Of a DNA stretch of 7,032 nucleotides, positions 1-5,460 are shown one piece after another (the first letter of the stretch is position 1; each line of letters starts with the position of its first letter). A model generated the notes under the pieces. That model saw only the letters and a list, made by a program, of their open reading frames with translations. It was not told the origin of the DNA and made no database searches. This DNA comes from Candidatus Eiseniibacteriota bacterium (lineage in GTDB: Bacteria > Eisenbacteria > RBG-16-71-46 > JABDJR01), in NCBI GenBank assembly GCA_013003415.1, contig JABDJR010000094.1, positions 1-7,032 of the forward strand, given 5' to 3'. The position numbers and the translations under genes were made by a program.

Positions 1-75
1 CCCCACTTCCGGGGCCGATCGGTTCAGGCGCGTTCAAAGAGGGAGCATACCGCAGGCTCTTCGTTTGGTCCCCTA
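1..75. other. Intergenic sequence, no gene recognised
   Basis: I see no gene here. Plus-strand frame 1 stays open from the window edge to a TGA at 325-327. Its translation is arginine- and proline-rich, shows no recognisable domain, and runs through the palindromic element, so it is probably chance. A short GC hairpin (CCCC 1-4 with GGGG 11-14) sits at the very edge. It could be part of a terminator for a gene left of the window, but there is no T-run to support that. Confidence 0.5.
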
Positions 76-80
76 GGTTC

Positions 81-116
81 GGTTTTGAGGATTCTTGAAG
101 ATGAAACAGACCGGCC
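81..116 (-). repeat. Module copy 1, inverted arm
   Basis: Starts GGTTTTGAGGATTC and ends GACCGGCC. Its reverse complement matches 242-277 at 30 of 36 positions without a gap, and matches 202-237 with one inserted base, one deleted base and a few substitutions. It can pair with either of the two downstream copies, which makes those pairings mutually exclusive in a transcript. Confidence 0.8.
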
Positions 117-120
117 GCGA

Positions 121-192
121 GTTCCGCAGGGTTTGGACCCTGGGAACAAGCGAGGTCGCCGGTCCCAGTCCTCAGTCCAAACCCGAGGACTG
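121..192 (+). other. Paired hairpins with complementary loops (possible kissing-loop fold)
   Basis: Hairpin A: GTTCC-G-CAGGG (121-131) pairs with CCCTGGGAAC (138-147). It has ten base pairs, one bulged G and the loop TTTGGA (132-137). Hairpin B: CAGTCCTC (166-173) pairs with GAGGACTG (185-192). It has eight perfect pairs and an 11-nt loop containing TCCAAA (176-181). Loop A is exactly complementary to those six bases of loop B. The complement extends to ten bases, GGGTTTGGAC (129-138) with GTCCAAACCC (175-184). That longer pairing, plus CTGGGA (140-145) with TCCCAG (163-168), gives a rival rod-shaped fold. No strand or transcript is established; the + strand is assumed because gltX lies on it. 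Confidence 0.45.
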
Positions 193-201
193 TTTGAGTT
201 A

Positions 202-237
202 GGCCGGTCTTGTTTCACGACGAGAATCCTCAAAACG
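202..237 (+). repeat. Module copy 2
   Basis: Runs from GGCCGGTCT to AATCCTCAAAAC, the reverse complement of the 81-116 arm apart from a variable middle (216-223). The first nine bases and the last dozen are the conserved parts. It lies 4 nt before copy 3 in the same orientation. An ATG inside it (210-212) gives the longest possible gltX frame but is not a credible start. Confidence 0.8.
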
Positions 238-241
238 AGCT

Positions 242-277
242 GGCCTGCCCGTTTCATCGCCAGGAATCCTCAAAACC
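242..277 (+). repeat. Module copy 3, outer arm
   Basis: Starts GGCCTGCCC, continues GTTTCAT, and ends GAATCCTCAAAACC. It matches the reverse complement of 81-116 at 30 of 36 positions, with no gaps. Because its last 14 bases mirror 81-94 exactly, it is probably the true outer partner of copy 1, with copy 2 as an internal duplicate. Confidence 0.8.
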
Positions 278-310
278 AAACCAGAGACCCGCGAAGGCGC
301 TTCGTTTGCC

Positions 311-327
311 TCAAGGACGGTCCTTGA
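311..327. promoter_or_regulatory. Perfect dyad overlapping the candidate -35 box (operator-like)
   Basis: TCAAGGACGGTCCTTGA is a perfect inverted repeat with 8-nt arms around one central base. Its right end contributes the first four bases of the candidate -35 hexamer at 324-329. A dyad of this size over a -35 box is a usual arrangement for a repressor site. It could equally fold as a 7-bp RNA hairpin if transcription starts further upstream. No regulator is identified. Confidence 0.35.
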
Positions 328-352
328 CTCGCGTCCCCGCAAGTTGGATCAT
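324..352 (+). promoter_or_regulatory. Candidate sigma-70-type promoter for gltX-glnS
   Basis: TTGACT (324-329, five of six bases of the consensus -35) is followed after 17 nt by GATCAT (347-352, four of six bases of the consensus -10). Transcription would start near 358-360, giving a leader of about 45 nt before the gltX ATG. It is the best-placed promoter-like pair I found in the upstream region. The -10 box is mediocre and the call rests on pattern alone. Confidence 0.35.
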
Positions 353-364
353 TGTCGGCTACCC

Positions 365-382
365 AAGCCCCACAGGGCTTTT
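365..382 (+). terminator. Leader hairpin with short T-run, attenuator- or terminator-like
   Basis: AAGCCC (365-370), loop CACA (371-374), GGGCTT (375-380), then TT (381-382) before a C. The stem is six pairs and the run of four T is partly inside the stem, so it is a weak intrinsic terminator at best. It lies 22 nt before the gltX ATG. If the promoter at 324-352 is real, it would be close to the 5' end of the transcript, where it could instead protect the mRNA. It could also terminate transcripts arriving through the upstream element. Confidence 0.3.
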
Positions 383-394
383 CACCGTCTACCG

Positions 395-400
395 AGAAGG
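395..400 (+). promoter_or_regulatory. Ribosome binding site of gltX
   Basis: AGAAGG lies four bases before the ATG at 405. The spacing is a little short, but it supports 405 over the in-frame ATG at 210, which lies inside the palindromic element. Confidence 0.5.
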
Positions 401-404
401 TTTC

Positions 405-1904
405 ATGTCAGCAGAAATCCGTACCCGAGTCGCACCATCCCCCACCGGCGATCCCCATGTGGGAACCGCCTATCAAGCCCTCTTCAATTTGGCTTTTGCC
501 AAGAGCCAGGGTGGAAAGTTTGTGCTGCGTATTGAAGATACGGATCAAGTGAGATCAACCAGAGAATCTGAGCAGGCTATCCTGGATTCTTTATCTTGGT
601 TGGGGCTGCAATGGGATGAAGGGCCCGACATTGGTGGGCCTCATGGCCCCTACCGTCAAAGTGAGCGCACGGAGATTTATCGGAAGCACGTCGATGAACT
701 TTTGGAGAAGGGGCACGCCTACCGGTGCTTTTGTACCAAAGAGCGGCTCGACGAAGTGCGTGCGCAGCAAGGACCGGGCACCGGCTACGATCGTCTCTGC
801 CGAAGCAAAGACGAAGCCGCAATCAAGACGCATATGGATGCCGGTGAAGCTTTCGTTGTTCGAATGAAGGTTCCCCTTGAGGGGGAGTCGGTCATGCACG
901 ACCTGTTGCGGGGCGAGGTTCGAAAAGAGTGGAGCCTGGTTGATGACCAAGTCATTCTGAAGTCCGACGGATATCCAACCTATCACCTGGCCAATGTGGT
1001 GGACGATCACCTCATGGAGATCAGCCACGTGATTCGTGGCGAAGAGTGGATCAACTCCGTTCCCAAACATCTAAAACTCTACGAGTACTTTGGTTGGGAG
1101 CCTCCGGTGTTTTGCCATCTACCCTTATTGCGAAACGACGACGCCAACAAGACCAAGCTTTCCAAACGCAAGAACCCCACTTCCATCCACTACTTTCGCA
1201 AAGCAGGCTTTCTCCCTGAAGCCATGGTGAATTTCTTAGGCATGATGGGGTGGATCATGCCCGACGGCGAAGAGAAGTTTTCCGTCGAGACCATGGCTCA
1301 AAACTTGAAGCTCGAGGACATCTCTTTAGGCGGTCCCGTGTTCGATATTGCGAAACTGCGCTGGCTGAATGGGCGCTACCTGCGTGAAGATCACGACCCT
1401 AAGGCCCTGCAGACCAAACTTGAAGCCTGGTCTCTGAACAGTGACTACTACGCGAAGATCGTGCCCCTTGTACAGCCTCGTCTGGAAACCTTGTCCGACT
1501 GGGGACGATTGACCGGGCCCTTCTTTATGGACGATGTCGCCCCCGACCCGGAGGCCATTGTCATGAAGGGAAAGACCACCGAAGAGTTGCTTCCCCTGTT
1601 GCAAATGACTCTCTGGGAACTGGACAAGCTGCGAGCCTTCGATGAGCAAACGCTCAAAGACCTCTTTAGCCGATTATCCGAGACCTTTGAAGTAAAGCTG
1701 CGCGACTTCAACGGTCCCTTCTATGTCGCCCTCGCTGGAACCAAAGTTTGGACGCCTCTTTTTGCTTCCATGGAAGTTTTGGGTGCCGATATGGTTCGCA
1801 TGCGTATCCGCCGGGCCATTGATGCCATGGGCGGTATATCAGGTAAGAAAATGAAGAAGCTCGAAAAAGAGTACCAAAGCAAGTTTGGCGGGAGGAACGC
1901 CTAG
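405..1904 (+). CDS. gltX: Glutamyl-tRNA synthetase
   Basis: Cytoplasmic class I aminoacyl-tRNA synthetase that joins glutamate to tRNA(Glu) using ATP. The product is 499 residues, within the usual range (about 470-500). The class I signature APSPTGDPHVGT (residues 10-21) includes the HIGH-type motif HVGT at 18-21, and KLSKR (251-255) is the KMSKS-type loop. C108, C110, Y128 and C132 (YRCFC, then GYDRLCR) resemble the zinc-binding insertion known in some family members. From memory, KLSKRKNP and the following ISLGGPVFD stretch resemble Pseudomonas-type GluRS. The frame is open back to 210, but those 65 extra codons lie in the palindromic element. Starting at 405 puts the HIGH motif at the usual distance from the N-terminus. 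The TAG stop shares its G with the glnS start. With glnS adjacent, this is probably the discriminating type acting on tRNA(Glu) only (inference). Confidence 0.96.
   Translation: MSAEIRTRVAPSPTGDPHVGTAYQALFNLAFAKSQGGKFVLRIEDTDQVRSTRESEQAILDSLSWLGLQWDEGPDIGGPHGPYRQSERTEIYRKHVDELLEKGHAYRCFCTKERLDEVRAQQGPGTGYDRLCRSKDEAAIKTHMDAGEAFVVRMKVPLEGESVMHDLLRGEVRKEWSLVDDQVILKSDGYPTYHLANVVDDHLMEISHVIRGEEWINSVPKHLKLYEYFGWEPPVFCHLPLLRNDDANKTKLSKRKNPTSIHYFRKAGFLPEAMVNFLGMMGWIMPDGEEKFSVETMAQNLKLEDISLGGPVFDIAKLRWLNGRYLREDHDPKALQTKLEAWSLNSDYYAKIVPLVQPRLETLSDWGRLTGPFFMDDVAPDPEAIVMKGKTTEELLPLLQMTLWELDKLRAFDEQTLKDLFSRLSETFEVKLRDFNGPFYVALAGTKVWTPLFASMEVLGADMVRMRIRRAIDAMGGISGKKMKKLEKEYQSKFGGRNA
1891..1896 (+). promoter_or_regulatory. 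Ribosome binding site of glnS, inside the gltX 3' end
   Basis: GGAGGA, seven bases before the GTG at 1904, is a strong Shine-Dalgarno match. It lies within the last codons of gltX and settles the GTG start that overlaps the gltX stop codon. Confidence 0.75.
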
Positions 1905-3574
1905 TGTCCGAAGAGAAGAAAAAAGACTTCATTCGCGAAGCCATCGATGCAGATATCGCCGAGGGGCGTTTTGATGGTCGCGTACACACTCGATTCCCCC
2001 CGGAGCCCAATGGGTACTTGCACATTGGCCACGCCAAGGCATTCGGACTGAACTTTCAAATCGCAGAGGATTTTGGCGGGAAGTGCAACTTACGATTCGA
2101 TGACACGAACCCGACTAAAGAAAGCACCGAGTTTGTCGATGCCATCATCGAAGACATAAAATGGATGGGCTACGACTGGGAAGATCGTCTGTTTTATGCG
2201 TCGGACTATTACGAAACCCTTTTCGATTACGCGATGCAGCTCATCGATGCCGGGAAAGCCTATGTCGATGACCTCTCCGGCGACGAAATTCGGGAGTATC
2301 GCGGCACGCTGAAAGAACCGGGAAAGCCAAGCCCCTGGCGAGATAGAAGCCCCGAAGAAAACCGAACCCTGTTCCAGGAAATGCGAGACGGCAAGCACCC
2401 CGACGGTTCGAAAGTGCTCCGCGCCAAAATCGACATGGCCTCTCCCAACATCAACATGCGTGATCCGGTGATGTACCGCATTCTGCGAGCGCATCACCAT
2501 CGCACCGGCGACGCTTGGTGCATCTATCCCATGTACGATTGGGCTCACGGTCAGAGTGATTCTTTGGAAAGCATTACCCACTCTTTGTGTTCCCTGGAGT
2601 TTGAAGATCACCGCCCCCTCTACGAATGGTTCTTGGAAAACCTCGGGATCTACGCACCCCGACAAATTGAGTTTGCACGCTTAAAACTCACCAATACCGT
2701 CATGAGCAAGCGAAAACTGCGCACCCTGGTCGAGGAGGGTGTGGTCGACGGTTGGGATGACCCCCGCATGCCCACCCTCTCCGGTATGCGTCGTCGCGGA
2801 TACCCACCGGCGGCGATCAAAGACTTTCTATCGCGCATGGGGGTTGCCAAGCGCGATAGCGTGATTGACATTGCCCAGCTTGAATTCAGCGTGCGAGAGA
2901 ACCTGAACAAGAACGCGCCTCGCGTGATGGCGGTCTTGAAACCACTGAAGGTGGTCATCACGAACTACCCCGAAGACCAAGTGGAGCACTTCACCGCCAT
3001 CAACAACCCCGAAGATGAATCTGCGGGGACGCGGGAACTGCCCTTCTCGCGTGAGATCTACGTTGAAACCACCGACTTTTGGGAAGACCCACCCAAGAAG
3101 TTCCATCGCTTGGGACCCGGTCGCGAAGTGCGCTTGAAGCACGCCTACTACATTACGTTTCAGGAAGCGATTAAGAATGACGCGGGCGAGGTGGTGGAAC
3201 TTCGCTGCACCTATGACCCCGAGTCCCGGGGAGCAAGCACTCCCGATGGTCGCAAAGTCCGGGGCACCATTCATTGGGTTTCCGTTCCCCACGCCAAAGA
3301 CGCCGAGGTGCGCAACTACGACCGTCTCTTCCTAACCGATGCACCGGACACGGAAGAGAACTGGCAGGAATCCGTGAACCCGGATGCCTTGGAGACCCTA
3401 CAGGGAGCCAAGGTGGAACCGTCCTTGGCGGAAGCGGATCCCGGGTCCGGCTACCAGTTCATGCGTCACGGCTACTACGCGCTGGAAAACAAGCCTACCT
3501 CAGGTGACAAGTTGATCTTCCACCGCACCGTACCCCTTAGAGACTCTTGGGGCAAAACGCAGAAAAAGTCTTAG
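1904..3574 (+). CDS. glnS: Glutaminyl-tRNA synthetase
   Basis: Cytoplasmic class I synthetase that attaches glutamine directly to tRNA(Gln). The 556-residue length is close to the roughly 554 of E. coli GlnS. The signature PPEPNGYLHIGHAKA (residues 32-46) contains HIGH at 40-43, and VMSKRKL (266-272) is the KMSKS loop. The bacterial GlnS beta-barrel anticodon-binding region fills the C-terminal third, so the enzyme looks complete. GlnS is thought to derive from eukaryotic GluRS and occurs in only some bacteria; most others make Gln-tRNA(Gln) by transamidation with GatCAB. Translation starts at a GTG overlapping the gltX stop in TAGTG, which points to one transcript and coupled translation. 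The TAG stop overlaps the stop codon of the convergent lipoprotein gene. A chance antisense frame of 191 codons (2090-2665) carries no recognisable domain. Confidence 0.97.
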   Translation: MSEEKKKDFIREAIDADIAEGRFDGRVHTRFPPEPNGYLHIGHAKAFGLNFQIAEDFGGKCNLRFDDTNPTKESTEFVDAIIEDIKWMGYDWEDRLFYASDYYETLFDYAMQLIDAGKAYVDDLSGDEIREYRGTLKEPGKPSPWRDRSPEENRTLFQEMRDGKHPDGSKVLRAKIDMASPNINMRDPVMYRILRAHHHRTGDAWCIYPMYDWAHGQSDSLESITHSLCSLEFEDHRPLYEWFLENLGIYAPRQIEFARLKLTNTVMSKRKLRTLVEEGVVDGWDDPRMPTLSGMRRRGYPPAAIKDFLSRMGVAKRDSVIDIAQLEFSVRENLNKNAPRVMAVLKPLKVVITNYPEDQVEHFTAINNPEDESAGTRELPFSREIYVETTDFWEDPPKKFHRLGPGREVRLKHAYYITFQEAIKNDAGEVVELRCTYDPESRGASTPDGRKVRGTIHWVSVPHAKDAEVRNYDRLFLTDAPDTEENWQESVNPDALETLQGAKVEPSLAEADPGSGYQFMRHGYYALENKPTSGDKLIFHRTVPLRDSWGKTQKKS

Positions 3575-3611
3575 TCGCGAGCCGGTGGATTCAGACACTC
3601 GGCTTTCGCGA
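3562..3611 (-). terminator. Possible terminator of the minus-strand operon
   Basis: An imperfect hairpin pairs TCGCG (3575-3579) with CGCGA (3607-3611) and AGCC (3580-3583) with GGCT (3601-3604), with two unpaired bases at 3605-3606 and a 17-nt loop. On the minus strand it is followed, after the stop codon, by a run of five T (complement of 3562-3566). The seven-base gap between stem and T-run is atypical, so this is weak. Nothing comparable with a T-run follows glnS on the plus strand. Confidence 0.25.
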
Positions 3612-4200
3612 GGCCCCAATGGGTGTCGCCACAATCGGTGACAAAGTGTTCTTGCCAAAGAACGAGATACCACCGGCCCGGATCTTCTCCCACGGCGGGG
3701 TTCCCCCGCTCGAAGTAAAAGTCAAAGATCTCGGCGTGATATAAAAGCGACCGACCTCCAAACGAGTCAGTCGCGACGCCCTCAAATTCGTGCACCCGGA
3801 TGCGACGCGCCGCTGGAAGCGCCACCAAGGAAGATGGCTCGGCGGGGCGGCGTGTGAATGTCAGGTCGATAGAAACAATGTCTCGGGAGATCAAGACACA
3901 AGACATTGCTTCTAACTCTCGCTCCCTACCAAACAAGCCACTCAGGCCGTGCCGGTATCGGAACTCGCTACTGAGGAGCGATGCGTAAGCATCGACATCG
4001 CCCGTCTCAAGGGCGGAAGCAATGGCCTCCAGAGCGGTCTCGGGCGAGGTACCGGAATGGGTATTAGGCTGGGCTTGATTCGTGGACGGCTGGGTTGGAC
4101 TTTGGGAACTTTGGCAACTCGGTCCTGAGACAACGAGCACAAGACAAACGAAAAAACGGTATTGAAAAGAGCTCCATAACTTGAAGCCGGTTGGGTTCAT
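3571..4200 (-). CDS. Putative lipoprotein with an NTF2/SnoaL-like start, function unknown
   Basis: A 209-residue protein of unknown function. A hydrophobic segment (FFVCLVLVVSG, residues 16-26) precedes Cys29 in VSGPSC, followed by a Ser/Gln/Pro/Thr-rich linker (30-53). That is the layout of a lipoprotein signal and tether. The lipobox is poor, with Gly at -3 and Pro at -2, so a plain N-terminal anchor or ordinary secretion is possible. Residues 53-82 (ALEAIASALETGDVDAYASL and onward) look like the first helices of NTF2/SnoaL/DUF4440-like folds. The C-terminal part has WYLVLWQE and HWGLAKAE, a pattern I associate with uncharacterised lipoproteins of environmental bacteria. The start lies three bases after the stop of the membrane protein gene, so the two are probably translated together. 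Its TAA stop shares bases with the glnS stop. Confidence 0.75.
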   Translation of the reverse strand: MNPTGFKLWSSFQYRFFVCLVLVVSGPSCQSSQSPTQPSTNQAQPNTHSGTSPETALEAIASALETGDVDAYASLLSSEFRYRHGLSGLFGRERELEAMSCVLISRDIVSIDLTFTRRPAEPSSLVALPAARRIRVHEFEGVATDSFGGRSLLYHAEIFDFYFERGNPAVGEDPGRWYLVLWQEHFVTDCGDTHWGLAKAECLNPPARD

Positions 4201-4203
4201 GAC

Positions 4204-4662
4204 CTAATTCGTTTTCTTCAATCTCCCACCCAACAACACACCGACCATACCCACGATGGGAAGCACGAAGTTGTACCACATGGGCTGAATGGCTCCCGAG
4301 GCCGCCTCGAAAGAACTCCACTCGGTGATTGGTTTTTCTGCCAACATTTCCGCCGCCACCGTGGGGTCGTCCATTTGAATATGCATGACAGCCGACATCA
4401 ATCCCAGAATAAGAACGAACCCGGCGAGTACTTTGACCGCGATCTTCCGCTTGTCGATAAGAGCCGCAACTAAACCACCCATCATGGCTCCCATGAGATC
4501 GATGGGGATAACACTCAAGGCCCAGCCCATGGTGGTATTTAGGGTTCCTGGTTCAAAAGCGAAGTCGGGGCCCAACGCTTTCCACAACAAAGTAAGGGCG
4601 ATGCCGAGCCAAACTGCAATCGTGAGATATCCCAGAACAACACCCAAGATGGATCGAAACAT
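4204..4662 (-). CDS. Small four-helix inner-membrane protein, function unknown
   Basis: I do not recognise the family. The 152-residue protein has four likely transmembrane segments: about 4-27, 45-69, 74-94 and 128-146. The loop after the third (HIQMDDPTVAAEMLAEKPIT, 94-113, and on to about 127) is acidic. The loop DKRK (70-73) between helices two and three and the RLKK end (147-150) are basic. By the positive-inside rule this places both termini and DKRK in the cytoplasm and the acidic loop outside. A good ribosome binding site precedes the ATG. It follows rpe after 70 nt and is only 3 nt before the lipoprotein gene. Gene order suggests that the two form an envelope pair, but no function can be read from the sequence. 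Confidence 0.8.
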   Translation of the reverse strand: MFRSILGVVLGYLTIAVWLGIALTLLWKALGPDFAFEPGTLNTTMGWALSVIPIDLMGAMMGGLVAALIDKRKIAVKVLAGFVLILGLMSAVMHIQMDDPTVAAEMLAEKPITEWSSFEAASGAIQPMWYNFVLPIVGMVGVLLGGRLKKTN

Positions 4663-4732
4663 GCCTTCCCCTATTCAAATTGCGGACGGTGGCTGTTGGA
4701 ACGTTCAGATGAGCGAGCCTGCGTGATCGGGA
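4663..4732. other. Gap between rpe and the membrane protein gene
   Basis: This is the longest gap in the minus-strand operon, at 70 nt. I see no convincing terminator hairpin with T-run and no clear -35/-10 pair. The downstream pair is therefore most simply read from the same transcript as rpe, though a weak internal promoter cannot be excluded. Confidence 0.4.
4664..4671 (-). promoter_or_regulatory. Ribosome binding site of the four-helix membrane protein
   Basis: On the minus strand GGGGAAGG ends one base before the ATG at 4662-4660. Its GGGGA part (4671-4667) is about 4-5 bases away, giving workable spacing. It supports this start and independent initiation after the 70-nt gap from rpe. 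Confidence 0.45.
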
Positions 4733-5455
4733 CTAGCTACGTTTGTATCGGCCGGCCCGACCTTCACTTCGAATCGCGGCAATGGCTTGTTCGCGATTGT
4801 CTTTTCCAAAGACGGCACTTCCCGCCACCAGAACTTCGGCCCCGGCTTCCGTAGCGAAAGCGGCGGTATCCGGGGAGATGCCCCCGTCGATTTCTAGATC
4901 GAGCGATAAGGACTTGGCCTTCTTGATCTCGGCAGCACGTTCAAGTTTGTGCAACACCTCAGGCATGAAAGACTGCCCGCCGAAACCGGGGTTCACGCTC
5001 ATAACCAAAAGCAAATCGATTTCTTCTAAGTAGGGTTCAACCACCTCAAAAGAGGTTGGTGGATTGATACTCATTCCCGCCCGCATTCCTTTTTCCCGGA
5101 TTTGATCAAGCACGGGACGCGCATCTTCATAGGCTTCGCAGTGAATCGTAACGCCGTCGCATCCTGCTTTTGCAAAAGGCTCTAGAAAGAGATCGGGGTC
5201 GGTCATCATGAGATGCGTATCGAGGTAGAGGTCGGTCAGTTTTCGGATGGCCTTGATAATGACGGGGCCGAAAGTGAGGTTCGGCACAAAGTGAGCATCC
5301 ATGACGTCTAAATGGAGCCAGTCGGCGCCGAACTTTTCGACCTCTTCAATCTCTTCCCGAAGCTTTGTGAAGTCCGCTGATAAAACTGAGGGGGCAACTC
5401 GAATATCGTTTTCGGCTACCTTGGTTTGGGCGTCCCTCTGGGGTTTTTCTTTCAC
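4733..5455 (-). CDS. rpe: Ribulose-phosphate 3-epimerase
   Basis: Cytoplasmic TIM-barrel enzyme that interconverts D-ribulose 5-phosphate and D-xylulose 5-phosphate in the pentose phosphate pathway. The product is 240 residues, against a usual 215-230. About 17 extra charged residues precede the first strand (IRVAPSVLSADF, 18-29). Conserved parts in order: LHLDVMDAHFVPNLTFGP (47-64), HLMM (81-84), VMSVNPGFGGQSF (151-163), LEIDGGI (187-193) and AGSAVF (211-216). By analogy with the family, H48, D50, H81 and D190 are the metal ligands, with D50 and D190 the acid/base pair, so it should be active. Translation starts at GTG, five bases after AGGGGAG. It follows the PASTA gene after 34 nt. An out-of-frame ATG just upstream (5460-5458) is followed at once by a stop and is not the start. 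Confidence 0.96.
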   Translation of the reverse strand: MKEKPQRDAQTKVAENDIRVAPSVLSADFTKLREEIEEVEKFGADWLHLDVMDAHFVPNLTFGPVIIKAIRKLTDLYLDTHLMMTDPDLFLEPFAKAGCDGVTIHCEAYEDARPVLDQIREKGMRAGMSINPPTSFEVVEPYLEEIDLLLVMSVNPGFGGQSFMPEVLHKLERAAEIKKAKSLSLDLEIDGGISPDTAAFATEAGAEVLVAGSAVFGKDNREQAIAAIRSEGRAGRYKRS

Positions 5456-5460
5456 AACAT

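Larger units (their letters stand above)
76..282. repeat. Composite palindromic repeat element (MITE- or REP-like, or a structured RNA)
   Basis: The ends form an inverted repeat of 19 nt with one mismatch: GGTTCGGTTTTGAGGATTC at 76-94 against GAATCCTCAAAACCAAACC at 264-282. The inner 14 nt (81-94 and 264-277) are a perfect match. Inside lie three copies of a 36-nt module, at 81-116 (inverted), 202-237 and 242-277 (direct to each other). The central part, 117-201, carries two hairpins with complementary loops. No transposase gene and no clear target-site duplication are visible next to the ends. The architecture fits a non-autonomous miniature transposable element or an interspersed extragenic palindrome. 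A transcribed structured RNA or cis-acting leader upstream of gltX is the alternative. The repeat structure is read directly from the sequence; its nature is inference. Confidence 0.7.

Noticed and set aside
40..74. T-box-like element before gltX (AGGG ... ACCGC ... GGTCCC pattern)
   Set aside because: It lacks the TGG that must pair with the tRNA acceptor end and the AGGGTGGNACCGCG core. There is no following terminator, and T-boxes are mainly a Gram-positive feature.
24..257. Minus-strand frame of 77 codons across the repeat element
   Set aside because: It exists because palindromic modules mirror open frames on both strands. There is no recognisable protein and no supporting ribosome binding site.
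202..277. CRISPR-like direct repeats
   Set aside because: Only two direct copies separated by 4 nt, diverged from each other, with a third copy inverted. There is no spacer periodicity and no cas genes.
1..327. Plus-strand frame 1 open from the window edge to 327, as the end of an upstream gene or a small gene at 85-327
   Set aside because: The translation is low in hydrophobic structure, rich in Arg/Pro/Ser, without any domain, and runs straight through the palindromic modules. Its end overlaps the candidate promoter.
591..1070. 159-codon antisense frame in gltX
   Set aside because: A shadow of a clearly conserved gene. The translation shows no domain.
2090..2665. 191-codon antisense frame in glnS
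   Set aside because: It lies wholly opposite strongly conserved GlnS sequence, has no recognisable motif and has no operon context.
2828..3292. 154-codon antisense frame in the glnS 3' half
   Set aside because: Shadow frame opposite the conserved anticodon-binding region, with no motif of its own.
4385..4726. 113-codon plus-strand frame opposite the membrane protein
   Set aside because: Antisense shadow of a gene with clear transmembrane pattern and ribosome binding site. It has no domain of its own.
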